Assembly: GCA_019239895.1 (NCBI GenBank)
Contig: JAFAZH010000056.1
Coordinates: 62,001-126,000, forward strand
DNA: 64,000 bases
Direction: 5' to 3'
Source: Abditibacteriaceae bacterium
GTDB lineage: Bacteria > Armatimonadota > Abditibacteriia > Abditibacteriales > Abditibacteriaceae
Made by a program: the position numbers and the translations under genes. Positions 41,547 through 51,443 of the stretch are shown one piece after another; position 1 is the stretch's first letter, and every line of letters starts with the position of its first letter. Under the pieces are notes generated by a model, which worked only from the letters and a program-made list of their open reading frames with translations, searched no databases and was not told the DNA's origin.

Positions 41547-41583
41547 CGCGCCGTGATGCAGATTGCATCACGGCGTGTTTTAT
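41547..41583 (+). terminator. Rho-independent terminator
   Basis: CGCCGTGATGCA-GAT-TGCATCACGGCG (41549-41575) followed by TGTTTTATTT. The core stem and loop are the same as at 39315. Confidence 0.9.
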
Positions 41584-41626
41584 TTATGAATCTGGTTGTG
41601 ATAGAACACTAATTACAAATTAATGG

Positions 41627-43516
41627 ATGCGAAGAAAGCCCTCTATGAATGCTCGTGTTCTGTTGCTGCTATTTTGTCTCGTCTCGCTGAACTTTCAACT
41701 GGCGCACGCCCAGAATCAGGCGATAATTCGTAAGGTTGCAATGCCAAGCCCAATCAGCTTTTTTGACCTGACTTATACGCAAAGCTGGGCGGCTCATCCT
41801 ACCCGCACGGCTGATGCCTGGGATGAGGTTCATGCGGTGGCTACTTTGCAGGGCATTGTCAATCGAGATGCGCCGCGCCTGTACCTGCGGGCGATTTCTA
41901 ATCCCGAAGGTGGCAATATCTCGGTAGATGATTGGTGGCTGGCCCACTTGCAAGCGCCAGGGGCATGGTTGGAAAAGCGTCCAGTGGAAGTGGTGTCTGA
42001 TTTCGATAGTCTGGTGCGGCGGTTTCAGCAGTTTGTGCAGGGCTTAGTAGTTTATGATGGTAATGTCCCTGCGACTTCCTGTTTAGCGTCCACTATTGCT
42101 GGTGTGGATAACCTGATTGCCGTGCGCTATGATGCGCGTCCCGATTCACTCTTTCGGCATTTGCAAATGCTAGGCTTGCCCGTGAAAGTGTGGCTGGTGC
42201 ATCAAGATGGATCACCGCTCTTTACTGGCAAGGGCGTGATTCCCGATATTAACCAACCTTCAACGGGCAGTGCTAAAAATGATGCTTATCGTTGGGCCAT
42301 TGCGCGCTATATTGAAACCGGACATGTTAATACTCAGGCATTGGCTTATTATATAGACGCTGCCTGGTTGCGTAATCCCCACGCATCCATCTTCTGGAAC
42401 CACACTCTCACTAATCATGATTATTTTGTGGCACGGGGTGCTTTTTTCTTTGACCTCTCGCCGTGGGAGGATGAGCCTGCTACCGATGACCCTGCACAAC
42501 CGATAGGCACTGACCTCGCCACTCTAAAGCTGATGCTTGCGGCGGTAGCACGGCGCAACGCGGGGCAGCAGTTGACACATGTTGGCGGCTTTACCCCGTG
42601 GGCTTTTAAATACACCGATGCGGTTGGTGGCAAGCATGGGGGTGTGGCGACGGAATGGAAATTCTCGGAAATCTTGACTGCCTATAATTGTTATCTGGAT
42701 GCCGATGCCCTGGGCTTAGGCGCAATGGCGAACGCTTCCTTTTTCGCGCATCAGCCGTTGCCCCAATATCCAACGGAACACGCTTTGAATCTGGCTGATT
42801 ATACAACAGCGCAAGGTGTGGCGGCGAAGCACTATGTCACGTTCTATGTGGGGGATTACGATTCCGCGGCCTGGATGTATCAGATGCTGCCCTCGATCTG
42901 GGAAGACCCGAAACGTGGCGCAGTGCCGATGGGCTGGGCTTTTAATCCAAACCTGGCGGAGCGGTTTCCGGCAGCCTTCTGGTACACGCGCCAGACACGT
43001 AGCGCCAATGATGTTTTTATGGCGGGTGACAGCGGCGCGGGTTATGTGAACCCGTCTTTGTTAGAGTCCCCTCGCCCTAATGGTTTACCTTCGGCGACGG
43101 CGTTGTGGGAGGCGCACTGCCGTCGCTGGTATTCGCAATTTGGCCTGGGCATCACCGGGTTTGTGATAGATGGCAATGCGCCGCCGATGCCAAATAATGT
43201 GTTGAATGCTTATGCCCGGTTTTCACCGTTGGGGACGGTCGCGCAGAAAGTGCCGGAGCGTAGTCTGCATAATGGAATGCCCCTCATCCGCATGAGCGAT
43301 GATTTAGATAGCTCGCCACAAAAAGCAGCCCAACAAATTCTGCATCGTTTGGATGGCCCCGCACCATCCTTTCATATTTTTCGCGCCATTTTAAAACGCC
43401 CCTCCTGGTATGCTGAAGTGATGGCTAACGTCCAGGCAGGCCGCGATGATATAGCGGTAGTTGATCCCTATACTTTTATGGCTCTGTTGAAGCGGGATGA
43501 GGAACATAAACAGTAA
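41627..43516 (+). CDS. GxGYxYP-family secreted protein (putative glycoside hydrolase)
   Basis: 629 residues; an ATG at 41645 (MNARVLLLLFCLVSLNFQLAHA) would begin directly with the signal peptide and is equally likely. The mature part matches the GxGYxYP organisation: N-terminal domain with WDEVHAVATLQGIVNRDAPRLYL, then YVTFYVGDYDSAAWMYQMLP and MAGDSGAGYVNPSLL, the variant of the name-giving motif (G-A-G-Y-V-N-P). Members are secreted and presumed to act on polysaccharides, but none is biochemically defined to my knowledge. It overlaps the next gene by 20 bases, so it is co-transcribed with the membrane protein. Confidence 0.83.
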   Translation: MRRKPSMNARVLLLLFCLVSLNFQLAHAQNQAIIRKVAMPSPISFFDLTYTQSWAAHPTRTADAWDEVHAVATLQGIVNRDAPRLYLRAISNPEGGNISVDDWWLAHLQAPGAWLEKRPVEVVSDFDSLVRRFQQFVQGLVVYDGNVPATSCLASTIAGVDNLIAVRYDARPDSLFRHLQMLGLPVKVWLVHQDGSPLFTGKGVIPDINQPSTGSAKNDAYRWAIARYIETGHVNTQALAYYIDAAWLRNPHASIFWNHTLTNHDYFVARGAFFFDLSPWEDEPATDDPAQPIGTDLATLKLMLAAVARRNAGQQLTHVGGFTPWAFKYTDAVGGKHGGVATEWKFSEILTAYNCYLDADALGLGAMANASFFAHQPLPQYPTEHALNLADYTTAQGVAAKHYVTFYVGDYDSAAWMYQMLPSIWEDPKRGAVPMGWAFNPNLAERFPAAFWYTRQTRSANDVFMAGDSGAGYVNPSLLESPRPNGLPSATALWEAHCRRWYSQFGLGITGFVIDGNAPPMPNNVLNAYARFSPLGTVAQKVPERSLHNGMPLIRMSDDLDSSPQKAAQQILHRLDGPAPSFHIFRAILKRPSWYAEVMANVQAGRDDIAVVDPYTFMALLKRDEEHKQ

Positions 43517-45596
43517 CGCTGCTGAGCTTACACCTCGTGCTTTAGTAACACCTACGGCTGCCATTCTGGAATCTCCAGTCGCAGGCAAAACAGAGCGTGG
43601 TGTCACGCCGCGTGTTGTACTGCTTAGTCTTGCCTTAGCCTTCTTGTTTGGCTACATCATTCCCGTTATTGATATTAAGCTGAACAATACTTATCTCGCT
43701 TCGGTGCATCTGCCACCGGGTGCCGTCGCTGTCCTCTTAGTGTTGCTGCTCGTTGTTAATCCAATACTTAAGCTCATAGCGCGTGGTTTAGCCTTCTCGC
43801 GCAACGAAATTTTGACCGTCTATATCGCTTGCCTTTTTTCCTGCCTGGTGCCCGGACACGGGGCCGAAAATTTCTTTGTCTCGAACCTGATTGGCCCTTT
43901 CTACTATGCTACGCGCGAGAATAAGTGGTTAGAGTTTCTACCCCGCTATCTCAAGCCGTGGTTCACTCCTGCCTTATCCGATCATGGTCAATATGGCCCC
44001 TCTAGTCGCAGCGTAGTAGAGCCGTGGTACACGGCGCTGGTAAAGGGTCATGCCATTCCCTGGAGTGCCTGGATAATTCCCCTGTTCGCCTGGGGTCTCT
44101 TCATCTGCGCGCTTTATACGATGCTGGCTTGTCTGAGTGTCATGCTGCGCGCTCAATGGGCCGAGCATGAAGCTCTGGCCTTCCCCTTGTTGCGTCTGCC
44201 TTTAGAGCTAACTGAAGATGTAGACCGGCCAGATCAATATGGTGTGCTTGGTCGTTTCTTTCGCAACCCCTTAATGTGGATTGGCTTTGGCATTGCCGTG
44301 TTTATTTCGTTGTTGACTGGGCTTAATGTCTATTATCCTGACGTGCCGCCAGTGCCCCTGGATATTAACACTGGCCCGCTCTTTACCGAAGCGCCCTGGA
44401 ACCAGATTAGCCCAACTCTCATCCGCACTTTACCGATGTTAGTGGGCATCACTTACCTGCTGACTTCAGAAGTCTCGTTCTCGCTCTGGTTCTTTAACTG
44501 GCTGATTAAGGCTCAACTGATTGTGGCCTATTATTTAGGATTTCTGCCCAGCACGCTGCCCAATGCGATTGGTCACACGGGCGATGCCAAATCGTTCACG
44601 GGGTATCAGCAGGTGGGTTGCTACTTAGCCTATGTGGGGGTTGTGCTGTGGACGGGGCGCGAGCACTTTCGACACATTGTGCGGCGTGCTTTTCGTCGTG
44701 AACAGGCTGGGGAGAATGAACAGCAAGAAGCCCTTTCTTATCCTGTCGCCTTCTGGGGATTCATTCTGGCTTTTGCCTTTATCCTCGCGTGGAGTGTGGC
44801 TGCCGGAATGCGCCTGGATGTAGCAATCGTGTTGTGGCTGAGCTACCTCATCATTGCCCTCTCTTTAACGCGAGTGGTGGTCGAGGGTGGCCTCTATTAT
44901 GCGCAACAGGGCTGGACGCCGCTGGGCACCATCGCTCAATTGACTAACTCCGGGCCAGGCAAGTGGTTGTCGCCTGAAAGTATTGTGCCCGGCACTTTTT
45001 TACAGGGTGCTATTATTACGGATATGCGCGCCTTCCTGATGCCATCTTTCCTGCAAAGCTTTAAGCTGGCCTATGACCATAAAATCGCCGCCAGGCCATT
45101 ACTGGCCCTCATTGCTGCTGTCACTGGCATCACCTTAACGATGGGCCTGTGGATGCGCGTGCGTATGGGTTATGAAAGTGGCGGTCTACAATTAAACCAA
45201 TGGTTTGCTGTGGTCGGAGCGCAGCAACCAGCGGTTAACTCCGTGCAATTTATCAATGGGGCGCGTGATGTGAGCTGGACAAATTGGCTGTGGCTTGGTT
45301 TAGGCATGTTGACGACTTATGGCATTATGTTGGCGCGCAGCCGCTGGATGTGGTTTCCCTTACACCCCATCGGTTTCTTAATGTGCCTGACGGCTCCCCT
45401 GCATCGCGTCTGGTTCTCGATTTTTCTGGGTTGGTTGTGTAAAGTGCTCATCACCCGCTTTGGTGGCACCGACACTTATCGTAAAATGGTGCCCGCCTTT
45501 CTGGGACTGGCTTTAGGAGATATTGCGATGATGCTCTTCTGGCTCATTATTGATGGCTGGCAGGGCCGCACCGGACACCAGTTAATGCCTGGTTAA
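43497..45596 (+). CDS. DUF6785-like multipass membrane protein (putative transporter)
   Basis: 699 residues with about twelve to fifteen hydrophobic segments (for example LALAFLFGYIIPVIDIKLNN, PPGAVAVLLVLLLVVNPIL, GFILAFAFILAWSVAAG). The periplasmic-looking loop CLVPGHGAENFFVSNLIGPFYYATREN and TRVVVEGGLYYAQQGWTP are typical of DUF6785/DUF6784 proteins, which I recall as large OPT-like membrane proteins of Planctomycetota and Armatimonadota. It likely moves an oligosaccharide or peptide, or acts as an envelope enzyme. It overlaps the GxGYxYP gene and is followed within 65 bases by the 1142-residue secreted protein. Confidence 0.75.
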   Translation: MRNINSNAAELTPRALVTPTAAILESPVAGKTERGVTPRVVLLSLALAFLFGYIIPVIDIKLNNTYLASVHLPPGAVAVLLVLLLVVNPILKLIARGLAFSRNEILTVYIACLFSCLVPGHGAENFFVSNLIGPFYYATRENKWLEFLPRYLKPWFTPALSDHGQYGPSSRSVVEPWYTALVKGHAIPWSAWIIPLFAWGLFICALYTMLACLSVMLRAQWAEHEALAFPLLRLPLELTEDVDRPDQYGVLGRFFRNPLMWIGFGIAVFISLLTGLNVYYPDVPPVPLDINTGPLFTEAPWNQISPTLIRTLPMLVGITYLLTSEVSFSLWFFNWLIKAQLIVAYYLGFLPSTLPNAIGHTGDAKSFTGYQQVGCYLAYVGVVLWTGREHFRHIVRRAFRREQAGENEQQEALSYPVAFWGFILAFAFILAWSVAAGMRLDVAIVLWLSYLIIALSLTRVVVEGGLYYAQQGWTPLGTIAQLTNSGPGKWLSPESIVPGTFLQGAIITDMRAFLMPSFLQSFKLAYDHKIAARPLLALIAAVTGITLTMGLWMRVRMGYESGGLQLNQWFAVVGAQQPAVNSVQFINGARDVSWTNWLWLGLGMLTTYGIMLARSRWMWFPLHPIGFLMCLTAPLHRVWFSIFLGWLCKVLITRFGGTDTYRKMVPAFLGLALGDIAMMLFWLIIDGWQGRTGHQLMPG

Positions 45597-45660
45597 TAGA
45601 GGCAATAGTTGTAACATTTGAGTGGTAAGACTTCATCTTAATAAAAGCGAGAAAGCAGTT

Positions 45661-48600
45661 ATGGCATGTCATCAGGCCAACTTATCAAGCATTGTCAATA
45701 GAAAGAACATAGCCCTGCCAACGATGTTCCTGGTGGGCTGGCTGATGGCCTTATGGAGTAGACCACTATCCTCAGCGCAACTAACAGCTTCGGTGCCGCC
45801 ACAACGCGAATTGATTTTATCGAATTGGGAGAATGAACGATGGGCTTTATCCGGTGGTGCAAGCCTACAACATAATGTGGGCCAGGCTCCTAATGGTGAA
45901 CCCTTAACCCGCATCACTTTACCGGGGCCGGGTGAAGGGCAAGCGGTTTTAACGCAGATTAACTTGCCGCCGAATGCGGGAGATATAACCGCGTTTATCC
46001 ACAAGACGGAGCATGGCCCCACGCGTCACGAAGCACTGTTTCAGGACGAGCATGGTTGGGGCGGCGCGGGCAACACATTATGGGCGATTAAAGAGGACAC
46101 CACCTATTCAACTCCTGCCCTGAAACATGGCTGGTCCTGGAGGGTGGGCTTCTTTAAGTCTGAGGTGCGACCACCATTCCGCTTTCGTGGTTTCCGCCTG
46201 CATGGTGGCGAAAGTCCCGGCAAACCGACGCTTGAAGTCGGGCCTATTCATCTATCTTATACGCCCGATGATAAGCAGTGGCTCTACACCGATTTGCAAC
46301 CTAAAACCATTAGCACCCGTGATGGCATTTTGCCCCCGCTGTTTTTGCGAATAGCGAATCTGGGCACTGTGCCGCGTAGCTTTCATCTCAACGCCCGGCC
46401 CCTTGAACGGAATCTTGCCCTTGTGCAAGTTGCTCCCATCAGTTTGGGAACTGTTGTCCTGGAACCAGGACAGTTAAAAGAAATCCCGGTTAAGCTCCCG
46501 CTCTATTTATTGGGCTTTTATACCCTCGAATATCGCGCTGAGACTGGTAACGAAACGACAACGCAGCAAGAGAAAGTTTCGGTTATCAATGCCTTGGATG
46601 TGGCAGAGGGTTTTCGCCACTGGGCGGCGCATCGCAAGTGGTTTAGTGTGCCTGTGCGTCGTGCCGCCACCGGGCCGGATAATAAGGCGCAGGTTGAAGT
46701 GAGCACCGCCGATAATGGTTTAAGTTTAGTGCCGCTATTTCCGGTGCAGCCCCGGCACGCTCGTCCGGGCGATGTCCCAGTAAAGCCTCCAAGCCTTATG
46801 GAACTTTTACGCCAGGGCAGTGGTTTTAGCGAAGATCGTCCGCCCGGCAGCGAACTAAGTGTGCTGACGACGCAACTGAGTCCAGCCTGGTTATTGAAGA
46901 GCACGGATCGCCAGTTAACTCTGTTTGGTGATACACGCCGCGTTGGTTTAGATGGGCCATCACACTTAGCTTTTGCCACCGCGCAGGGCACTCGTGTGCT
47001 TAAAGTTGGTACTGCTTTGAATGCACTTGATTTGCGGGCTATGACTCAACCGTGGCTTCTCGTCTGGTGGGCTGGCAGCGATGGTTGGCAAACCTGGGAT
47101 GTGCCGTATTTTGTGCTCCTGCAACATCGCCCAACGAGCCTGAAGCTAAATGAGCAGGGAGTGAACCTCTTCTTCACCAATAGTGCAGACTATATCGCTT
47201 CCATGCCGCTTTATGGTTATGCCAAACTGCCGCAACAAAGCGCGTGGCAAAAGCAGCCAGAAATGTTTCGTCTGCCTGCCGCCTGGCCGAAGTTACATAC
47301 GTGGAATTGGGAGCAGTCGCTACCGTCTTATGTCACGGCACGTTGTAATTGGTGGGCGAAGGCGTTAACGCGCTTTCCCTCTAATGTGCATGAGACCTAC
47401 TCGATTGACCATGCCGCCGGTATGGTGCATGTGCGCGATCAATATGACTACATCAATATAAAAACAGATTGGAATACAGTCCCGATCACGCTGGCTCCCT
47501 TGAGTCCTACCCTGGCTGTAGCTCAACAGGGGGGCTATCCCATGACCATTGAAAAGAAGCTACTTGATTGCCAGTATCCTACGCTCTTTGGGCCTTACAG
47601 TGCGGTGGAAGGCTCGAATGAAGTGCGTTACAGCTTCAACATCGGGCCGTATTGGATGCAGACCGCAGACCCGAACTTAAACCAACCTGCCGACGCGAAT
47701 ACGCCAGCGCGTCGCGCCCAGGCCCAACTGTTGAATTGGGCAGCCAATAACAGCAGTGACGCGGCGGAAGTGCAGATGTGGGATTGGCGTGATGAAAACT
47801 TTGTCTGGTATATGCAAAGCGGCGATTTACGCGAACCGGCATATGCCACTGGCTATACCACTGGCACCTTACGCCAAGACCACAAGAGTTGGCTGCAAGC
47901 GCGGGTGTTGCATACGTTGCTTGACCCAACCCGCTACAAAATGGATGAGCGCAATGGCGTCCTCACCCGCCGCTATATTGATGGCCCCGGCATTGGCAAC
48001 TGGGGGTCAGCCGATTGGGGTGATAGCGGCAAGCTTGGCACCGATATGATCTGGGATGCTTATGTCTATGCTTATAATACTGGCGATTATCAGACCATTG
48101 CGGATAAATGGGGCATCATTATCAGCTTAAACACGTTGCCGGTGACGATGAGTTGGCTGGGCGTGGGGCGCTCGGCTATTGCCGAGATGGGCGATGAAGC
48201 CCCGCCGATGCTGGGTTTGGCGCGGTTGGCCTATGCGGTCGGTGATAAAGATACCTACAGTGCTGCCGTCTACTGGTATGCGCGAGAACTGGTGCATCAT
48301 GTGGTTAAAGAAGGCGCGTTCACCAAATGGCGCGAGCAGTTTGAACCCTGGCACACGGGTCTGGAACTCTCGACCGAAACGCCGACCAATTTGTGGGGCA
48401 CCAATGCGGCATGGCAGCCGGGTGGCTTTCGCACGACATCTGGCGGCGAGAACCAGTGGAACAACTTCTATGTGCGCTTTGATGATGTGGATACGTGGCG
48501 TTTCCATCAACACTATGCCCGTGAACTGCCTAAACGCATTACAGCTATTGCGAAGCCAGAAGAGCTAAAGAAAAACTACCAGGTTTATTTAGCGCGGGTG

Positions 48601-49086
48601 GCTGTTCTGGGGGATGATGTCGCCAAGGCACAAGCTGATTATGTACAAAGTGACCCCAAGGTGAACGCGCCGGATAATTACATCAGCCGTGTCATGGCCA
48701 CCTGGCGTGAATTCCCGCCTAAGTTAGAAACCCTCATTCCTGCGGCAACTCCAACCTTCACTGATAACGGCTGGGCGTGGAGCCAGATGAACTTTTTAAG
48801 CGCAGGAATGGTTAGCCCCCAGCAGATGAACAAAGGCCGTTTACCTACGCCACAATGGTTCTGGTGGAAGCCACCCCACCCGCAGCAAGGCGTGGAATGG
48901 GGCGATAAGTGGACATTTGGCAGTCTATCTCCCAGCAATAAAGCCCCTGATGCTTCAGCCACGAGCCAAGACTTAAATGCCGTTAGCACCCTCTGGAGTT
49001 ACACTCTTCATGACCTGACAACCAATAACCAGTTGCCGGATGCGCTCTACAACACGGCGCAAAAAACTAACTTTGCTAACGAGTAA
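45661..49086 (+). CDS. Large secreted protein with (alpha/alpha)-barrel-like C-terminal half
   Basis: 1141 residues from the ATG at 45661; a GTG at 45622 would add 13. The hydrophobic start PTMFLVGWLMALWSRPLSSA reads as a signal peptide. The first 350 residues are beta-rich, with LSNWENERWALSGG resembling a carbohydrate-binding sandwich. The second half is rich in Trp and helix pairs (DSGKLGTDMIWDAYVYAYNTGDY, LARLAYAVGDKDTYSAAVYW, WREQFEPWHTG), as in six-hairpin glycoside hydrolases or lyases. I do not recognise a family. Position after the GxGYxYP and transporter-like genes suggests a shared glycan substrate. Candidate acids cannot be assigned. Confidence 0.75.
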   Translation: MACHQANLSSIVNRKNIALPTMFLVGWLMALWSRPLSSAQLTASVPPQRELILSNWENERWALSGGASLQHNVGQAPNGEPLTRITLPGPGEGQAVLTQINLPPNAGDITAFIHKTEHGPTRHEALFQDEHGWGGAGNTLWAIKEDTTYSTPALKHGWSWRVGFFKSEVRPPFRFRGFRLHGGESPGKPTLEVGPIHLSYTPDDKQWLYTDLQPKTISTRDGILPPLFLRIANLGTVPRSFHLNARPLERNLALVQVAPISLGTVVLEPGQLKEIPVKLPLYLLGFYTLEYRAETGNETTTQQEKVSVINALDVAEGFRHWAAHRKWFSVPVRRAATGPDNKAQVEVSTADNGLSLVPLFPVQPRHARPGDVPVKPPSLMELLRQGSGFSEDRPPGSELSVLTTQLSPAWLLKSTDRQLTLFGDTRRVGLDGPSHLAFATAQGTRVLKVGTALNALDLRAMTQPWLLVWWAGSDGWQTWDVPYFVLLQHRPTSLKLNEQGVNLFFTNSADYIASMPLYGYAKLPQQSAWQKQPEMFRLPAAWPKLHTWNWEQSLPSYVTARCNWWAKALTRFPSNVHETYSIDHAAGMVHVRDQYDYINIKTDWNTVPITLAPLSPTLAVAQQGGYPMTIEKKLLDCQYPTLFGPYSAVEGSNEVRYSFNIGPYWMQTADPNLNQPADANTPARRAQAQLLNWAANNSSDAAEVQMWDWRDENFVWYMQSGDLREPAYATGYTTGTLRQDHKSWLQARVLHTLLDPTRYKMDERNGVLTRRYIDGPGIGNWGSADWGDSGKLGTDMIWDAYVYAYNTGDYQTIADKWGIIISLNTLPVTMSWLGVGRSAIAEMGDEAPPMLGLARLAYAVGDKDTYSAAVYWYARELVHHVVKEGAFTKWREQFEPWHTGLELSTETPTNLWGTNAAWQPGGFRTTSGGENQWNNFYVRFDDVDTWRFHQHYARELPKRITAIAKPEELKKNYQVYLARVAVLGDDVAKAQADYVQSDPKVNAPDNYISRVMATWREFPPKLETLIPAATPTFTDNGWAWSQMNFLSAGMVSPQQMNKGRLPTPQWFWWKPPHPQQGVEWGDKWTFGSLSPSNKAPDASATSQDLNAVSTLWSYTLHDLTTNNQLPDALYNTAQKTNFANE

Positions 49087-49280
49087 GCAATAAATATGAC
49101 CGATCCCCACAGGCCGGAATTCGCTATTGATTAAGTTGGCGCAGAACAACTCTGGTTGAGCGTTTAACTTTCATTTTGCAGACCCAAGAGACTGCTGATT
49201 TCAGATCTTGAATTTAATGATGCGCCATAGGAAAGTTGGTGTTACCGCAAACTGAGTTTAACTGAGATGTGGGGGTAAGT

Positions 49281-51422
49281 ATGAGAAAAATGCACCTGCG
49301 TTGGAAATTAGATAGTCTGATACCCCTTGTTATTGCATTACTACTGAATTTTTGCCGATGTGGAGCACAGGATGAGAAGGTTGGTCTATTACCAGCACGA
49401 ATCATTAAGCTGGCTCTACATCGGAAGGCTCTAGCCTGGCAGTCTGCACCATCCGACACTGGCGAGTATCTGGCTTTTCCTCCTCCTTACAGTTCTAATC
49501 GTGTCGCATGGAGCGGCTACACCTTAGCCGGAACACCCTGGGGTATGTTGGTTTCAGTTGGCAAAACGCGCTGGCGCATTCTTCCGAATCTTTATCAACA
49601 TGATGTTCGCCCTATTAAGGAGATGGCAGGATTGCTCTGGGTTGAAGAAAAAGAACGCGGCTTGCTTGGGCTAAGACCAGACCTGACAGTGGCCAGGAGG
49701 TTAGCGAGCGTAAAACGTTATTGTGTAGCCATCGAGCCACAAAGTTTCTGGTGCTTGGATGGTAAGTTCGGTGATACGGAACTCGTAGAATACAACATGG
49801 AAGGGCAAGAAAAGCGTCGTATCCAAGCCTCTAATCTCATTGATGAGTGGTATCAAAAGCCTTCTGAATTAACTGGCCGTGATGCAAGGGAGTGGGAAGT
49901 TGAATGGGTTTCAGTCGAAGCCAATACTATCTGGTTGGCATTAGACAACCATGAAGTCCAACTCGCTGGTGCCGATGATGCGCCACACCTTTTAGGCACA
50001 ACGCAAATTGTCCGACTGGATCGTGCCACCTGGAAAGTTACATCTCTGGTTGATATTAAGGAGGGATATTCTTTTGTTAACTTACCGGATCAAATTCTCT
50101 GGTGTGATCATAAAGATGTCCAGCGACTTAATAAGAAAAGCCTACGCGTTTCTACTCCCACCCACCCGATGTTTCCTGAATATAGTTATTTGATGTTAGA
50201 CGAAAAGTATTTATGGGTCTTTTCTCGTGCGTTGCCTCCGCAGTTGCCGCCGCAAATTTACTCGATCCAAAACTTTAAGCCAGTTTCTCCGTCGCCAACA
50301 AACTTACCTCCACACCCGGCGCAGCCTTCTTATATGGCGCGTTGGTATACCCCAATCAATCCTCTATATGATCCTGACCAAAGCTTTCCCTTCAGGGTAG
50401 CTCCTTATTTTAATCTGGCGGCTTCAGGTGATCAGCAAGTCTGGTTAACCACACCAAATTCTTCGCTAACAGAAGTGGAAGACAAAGGAACCGCGAAAAG
50501 ATACAACCTACCCGATGAGGGACTTTATCGTGGCCCCATAGTTCTGGCCTCGCTAAATACCCTTTATATGATTTATGGAAGCAATTTGCTGAGACTCAGC
50601 CCTGGTAAAAAGTTGGCGGTGATGCGTCAGATCTTGCGGCAGAACGCTTATACGCCGTCTCTATTAGGGAGTTATAACAGCGTTGGATTACAATTTCATA
50701 ATCCGCGTCAACTGGTGATTCTAACCTCCGACTTGACGCAACTACTAGCCATAAAGAACCTGCCTGATAACCTGGCAGCAATTCAAGCTATCACGGCACC
50801 TAACAGCTTTTATTTTTGGCAAGCGAATGCTATTTCATGGCAAGATTTTTTCCAGGTTAATAGGGATTTTCTACGCCTGGATACAGTAACAGGAAAATTA
50901 GAAAGCGTAGATTCCTGGCATAAGAATTTTCCTGATCCAAAAAAGGTGTATAAAGTTGGACAATCCTTTACCATAGGTGGGTTACTTGGAGAATTTAGAC
51001 TCCCTACGGGCCAGACCGCCTTCCAGTTTGAATTAGTTGGGCCGGAAGAATTCTTTGGTGGCCCAGGTTATGGAATACGGTCGGCCTCAAGATCAAGCAA
51101 AGCCTTGTTGCGCATCTATGATCCTCCTCGTGACCAATGGCAGGAAATCATCATTGATACCGGCATCCGGCCCATCTATGCAACCCCAAAACTTTATGGC
51201 ATCAAAAGCGGTTATGATTGGGGACATATATACAGTGGGGCTAAGGATGACGATCTTTTTGAATGGCAGAATAACGGATGGCAAGCTGTTGGCAAACTAC
51301 CCTGGGCTATGACCGACGTTAATAGAGGTAGAGGAAAAATTTTAGGCACTGCGCGTTATCTGTATAGTCAAACCCCACTGGGGATTTATCGGGTAGCCTG
51401 GTCACAGGTGGTTAAACATTAA
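49281..51422 (+). CDS. Secreted beta-propeller-like protein of unknown function
   Basis: 713 residues from the ATG at 49281, with GGGGGTAAGT just before it. Hydrophobic start LIPLVIALLLNFCRCGAQ is a signal peptide, perhaps lipidated at the Cys. The mature chain is made of repeating strand pairs that end in LLWV, IWLAL, ILWCD, YLWVFS, QVWLTT and the like, as in propellers of the PQQ/NHL or sensor-kinase input type. No catalytic motif. Composition is more AT-rich than the genes before it. It is convergent with the pseudokinase gene (22-base gap) and could be an unrelated insert; no family name is supported. Confidence 0.65.
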   Translation: MRKMHLRWKLDSLIPLVIALLLNFCRCGAQDEKVGLLPARIIKLALHRKALAWQSAPSDTGEYLAFPPPYSSNRVAWSGYTLAGTPWGMLVSVGKTRWRILPNLYQHDVRPIKEMAGLLWVEEKERGLLGLRPDLTVARRLASVKRYCVAIEPQSFWCLDGKFGDTELVEYNMEGQEKRRIQASNLIDEWYQKPSELTGRDAREWEVEWVSVEANTIWLALDNHEVQLAGADDAPHLLGTTQIVRLDRATWKVTSLVDIKEGYSFVNLPDQILWCDHKDVQRLNKKSLRVSTPTHPMFPEYSYLMLDEKYLWVFSRALPPQLPPQIYSIQNFKPVSPSPTNLPPHPAQPSYMARWYTPINPLYDPDQSFPFRVAPYFNLAASGDQQVWLTTPNSSLTEVEDKGTAKRYNLPDEGLYRGPIVLASLNTLYMIYGSNLLRLSPGKKLAVMRQILRQNAYTPSLLGSYNSVGLQFHNPRQLVILTSDLTQLLAIKNLPDNLAAIQAITAPNSFYFWQANAISWQDFFQVNRDFLRLDTVTGKLESVDSWHKNFPDPKKVYKVGQSFTIGGLLGEFRLPTGQTAFQFELVGPEEFFGGPGYGIRSASRSSKALLRIYDPPRDQWQEIIIDTGIRPIYATPKLYGIKSGYDWGHIYSGAKDDDLFEWQNNGWQAVGKLPWAMTDVNRGRGKILGTARYLYSQTPLGIYRVAWSQVVKH

Positions 51423-51443
51423 TCCATTTCTTCTCCATCTGCA

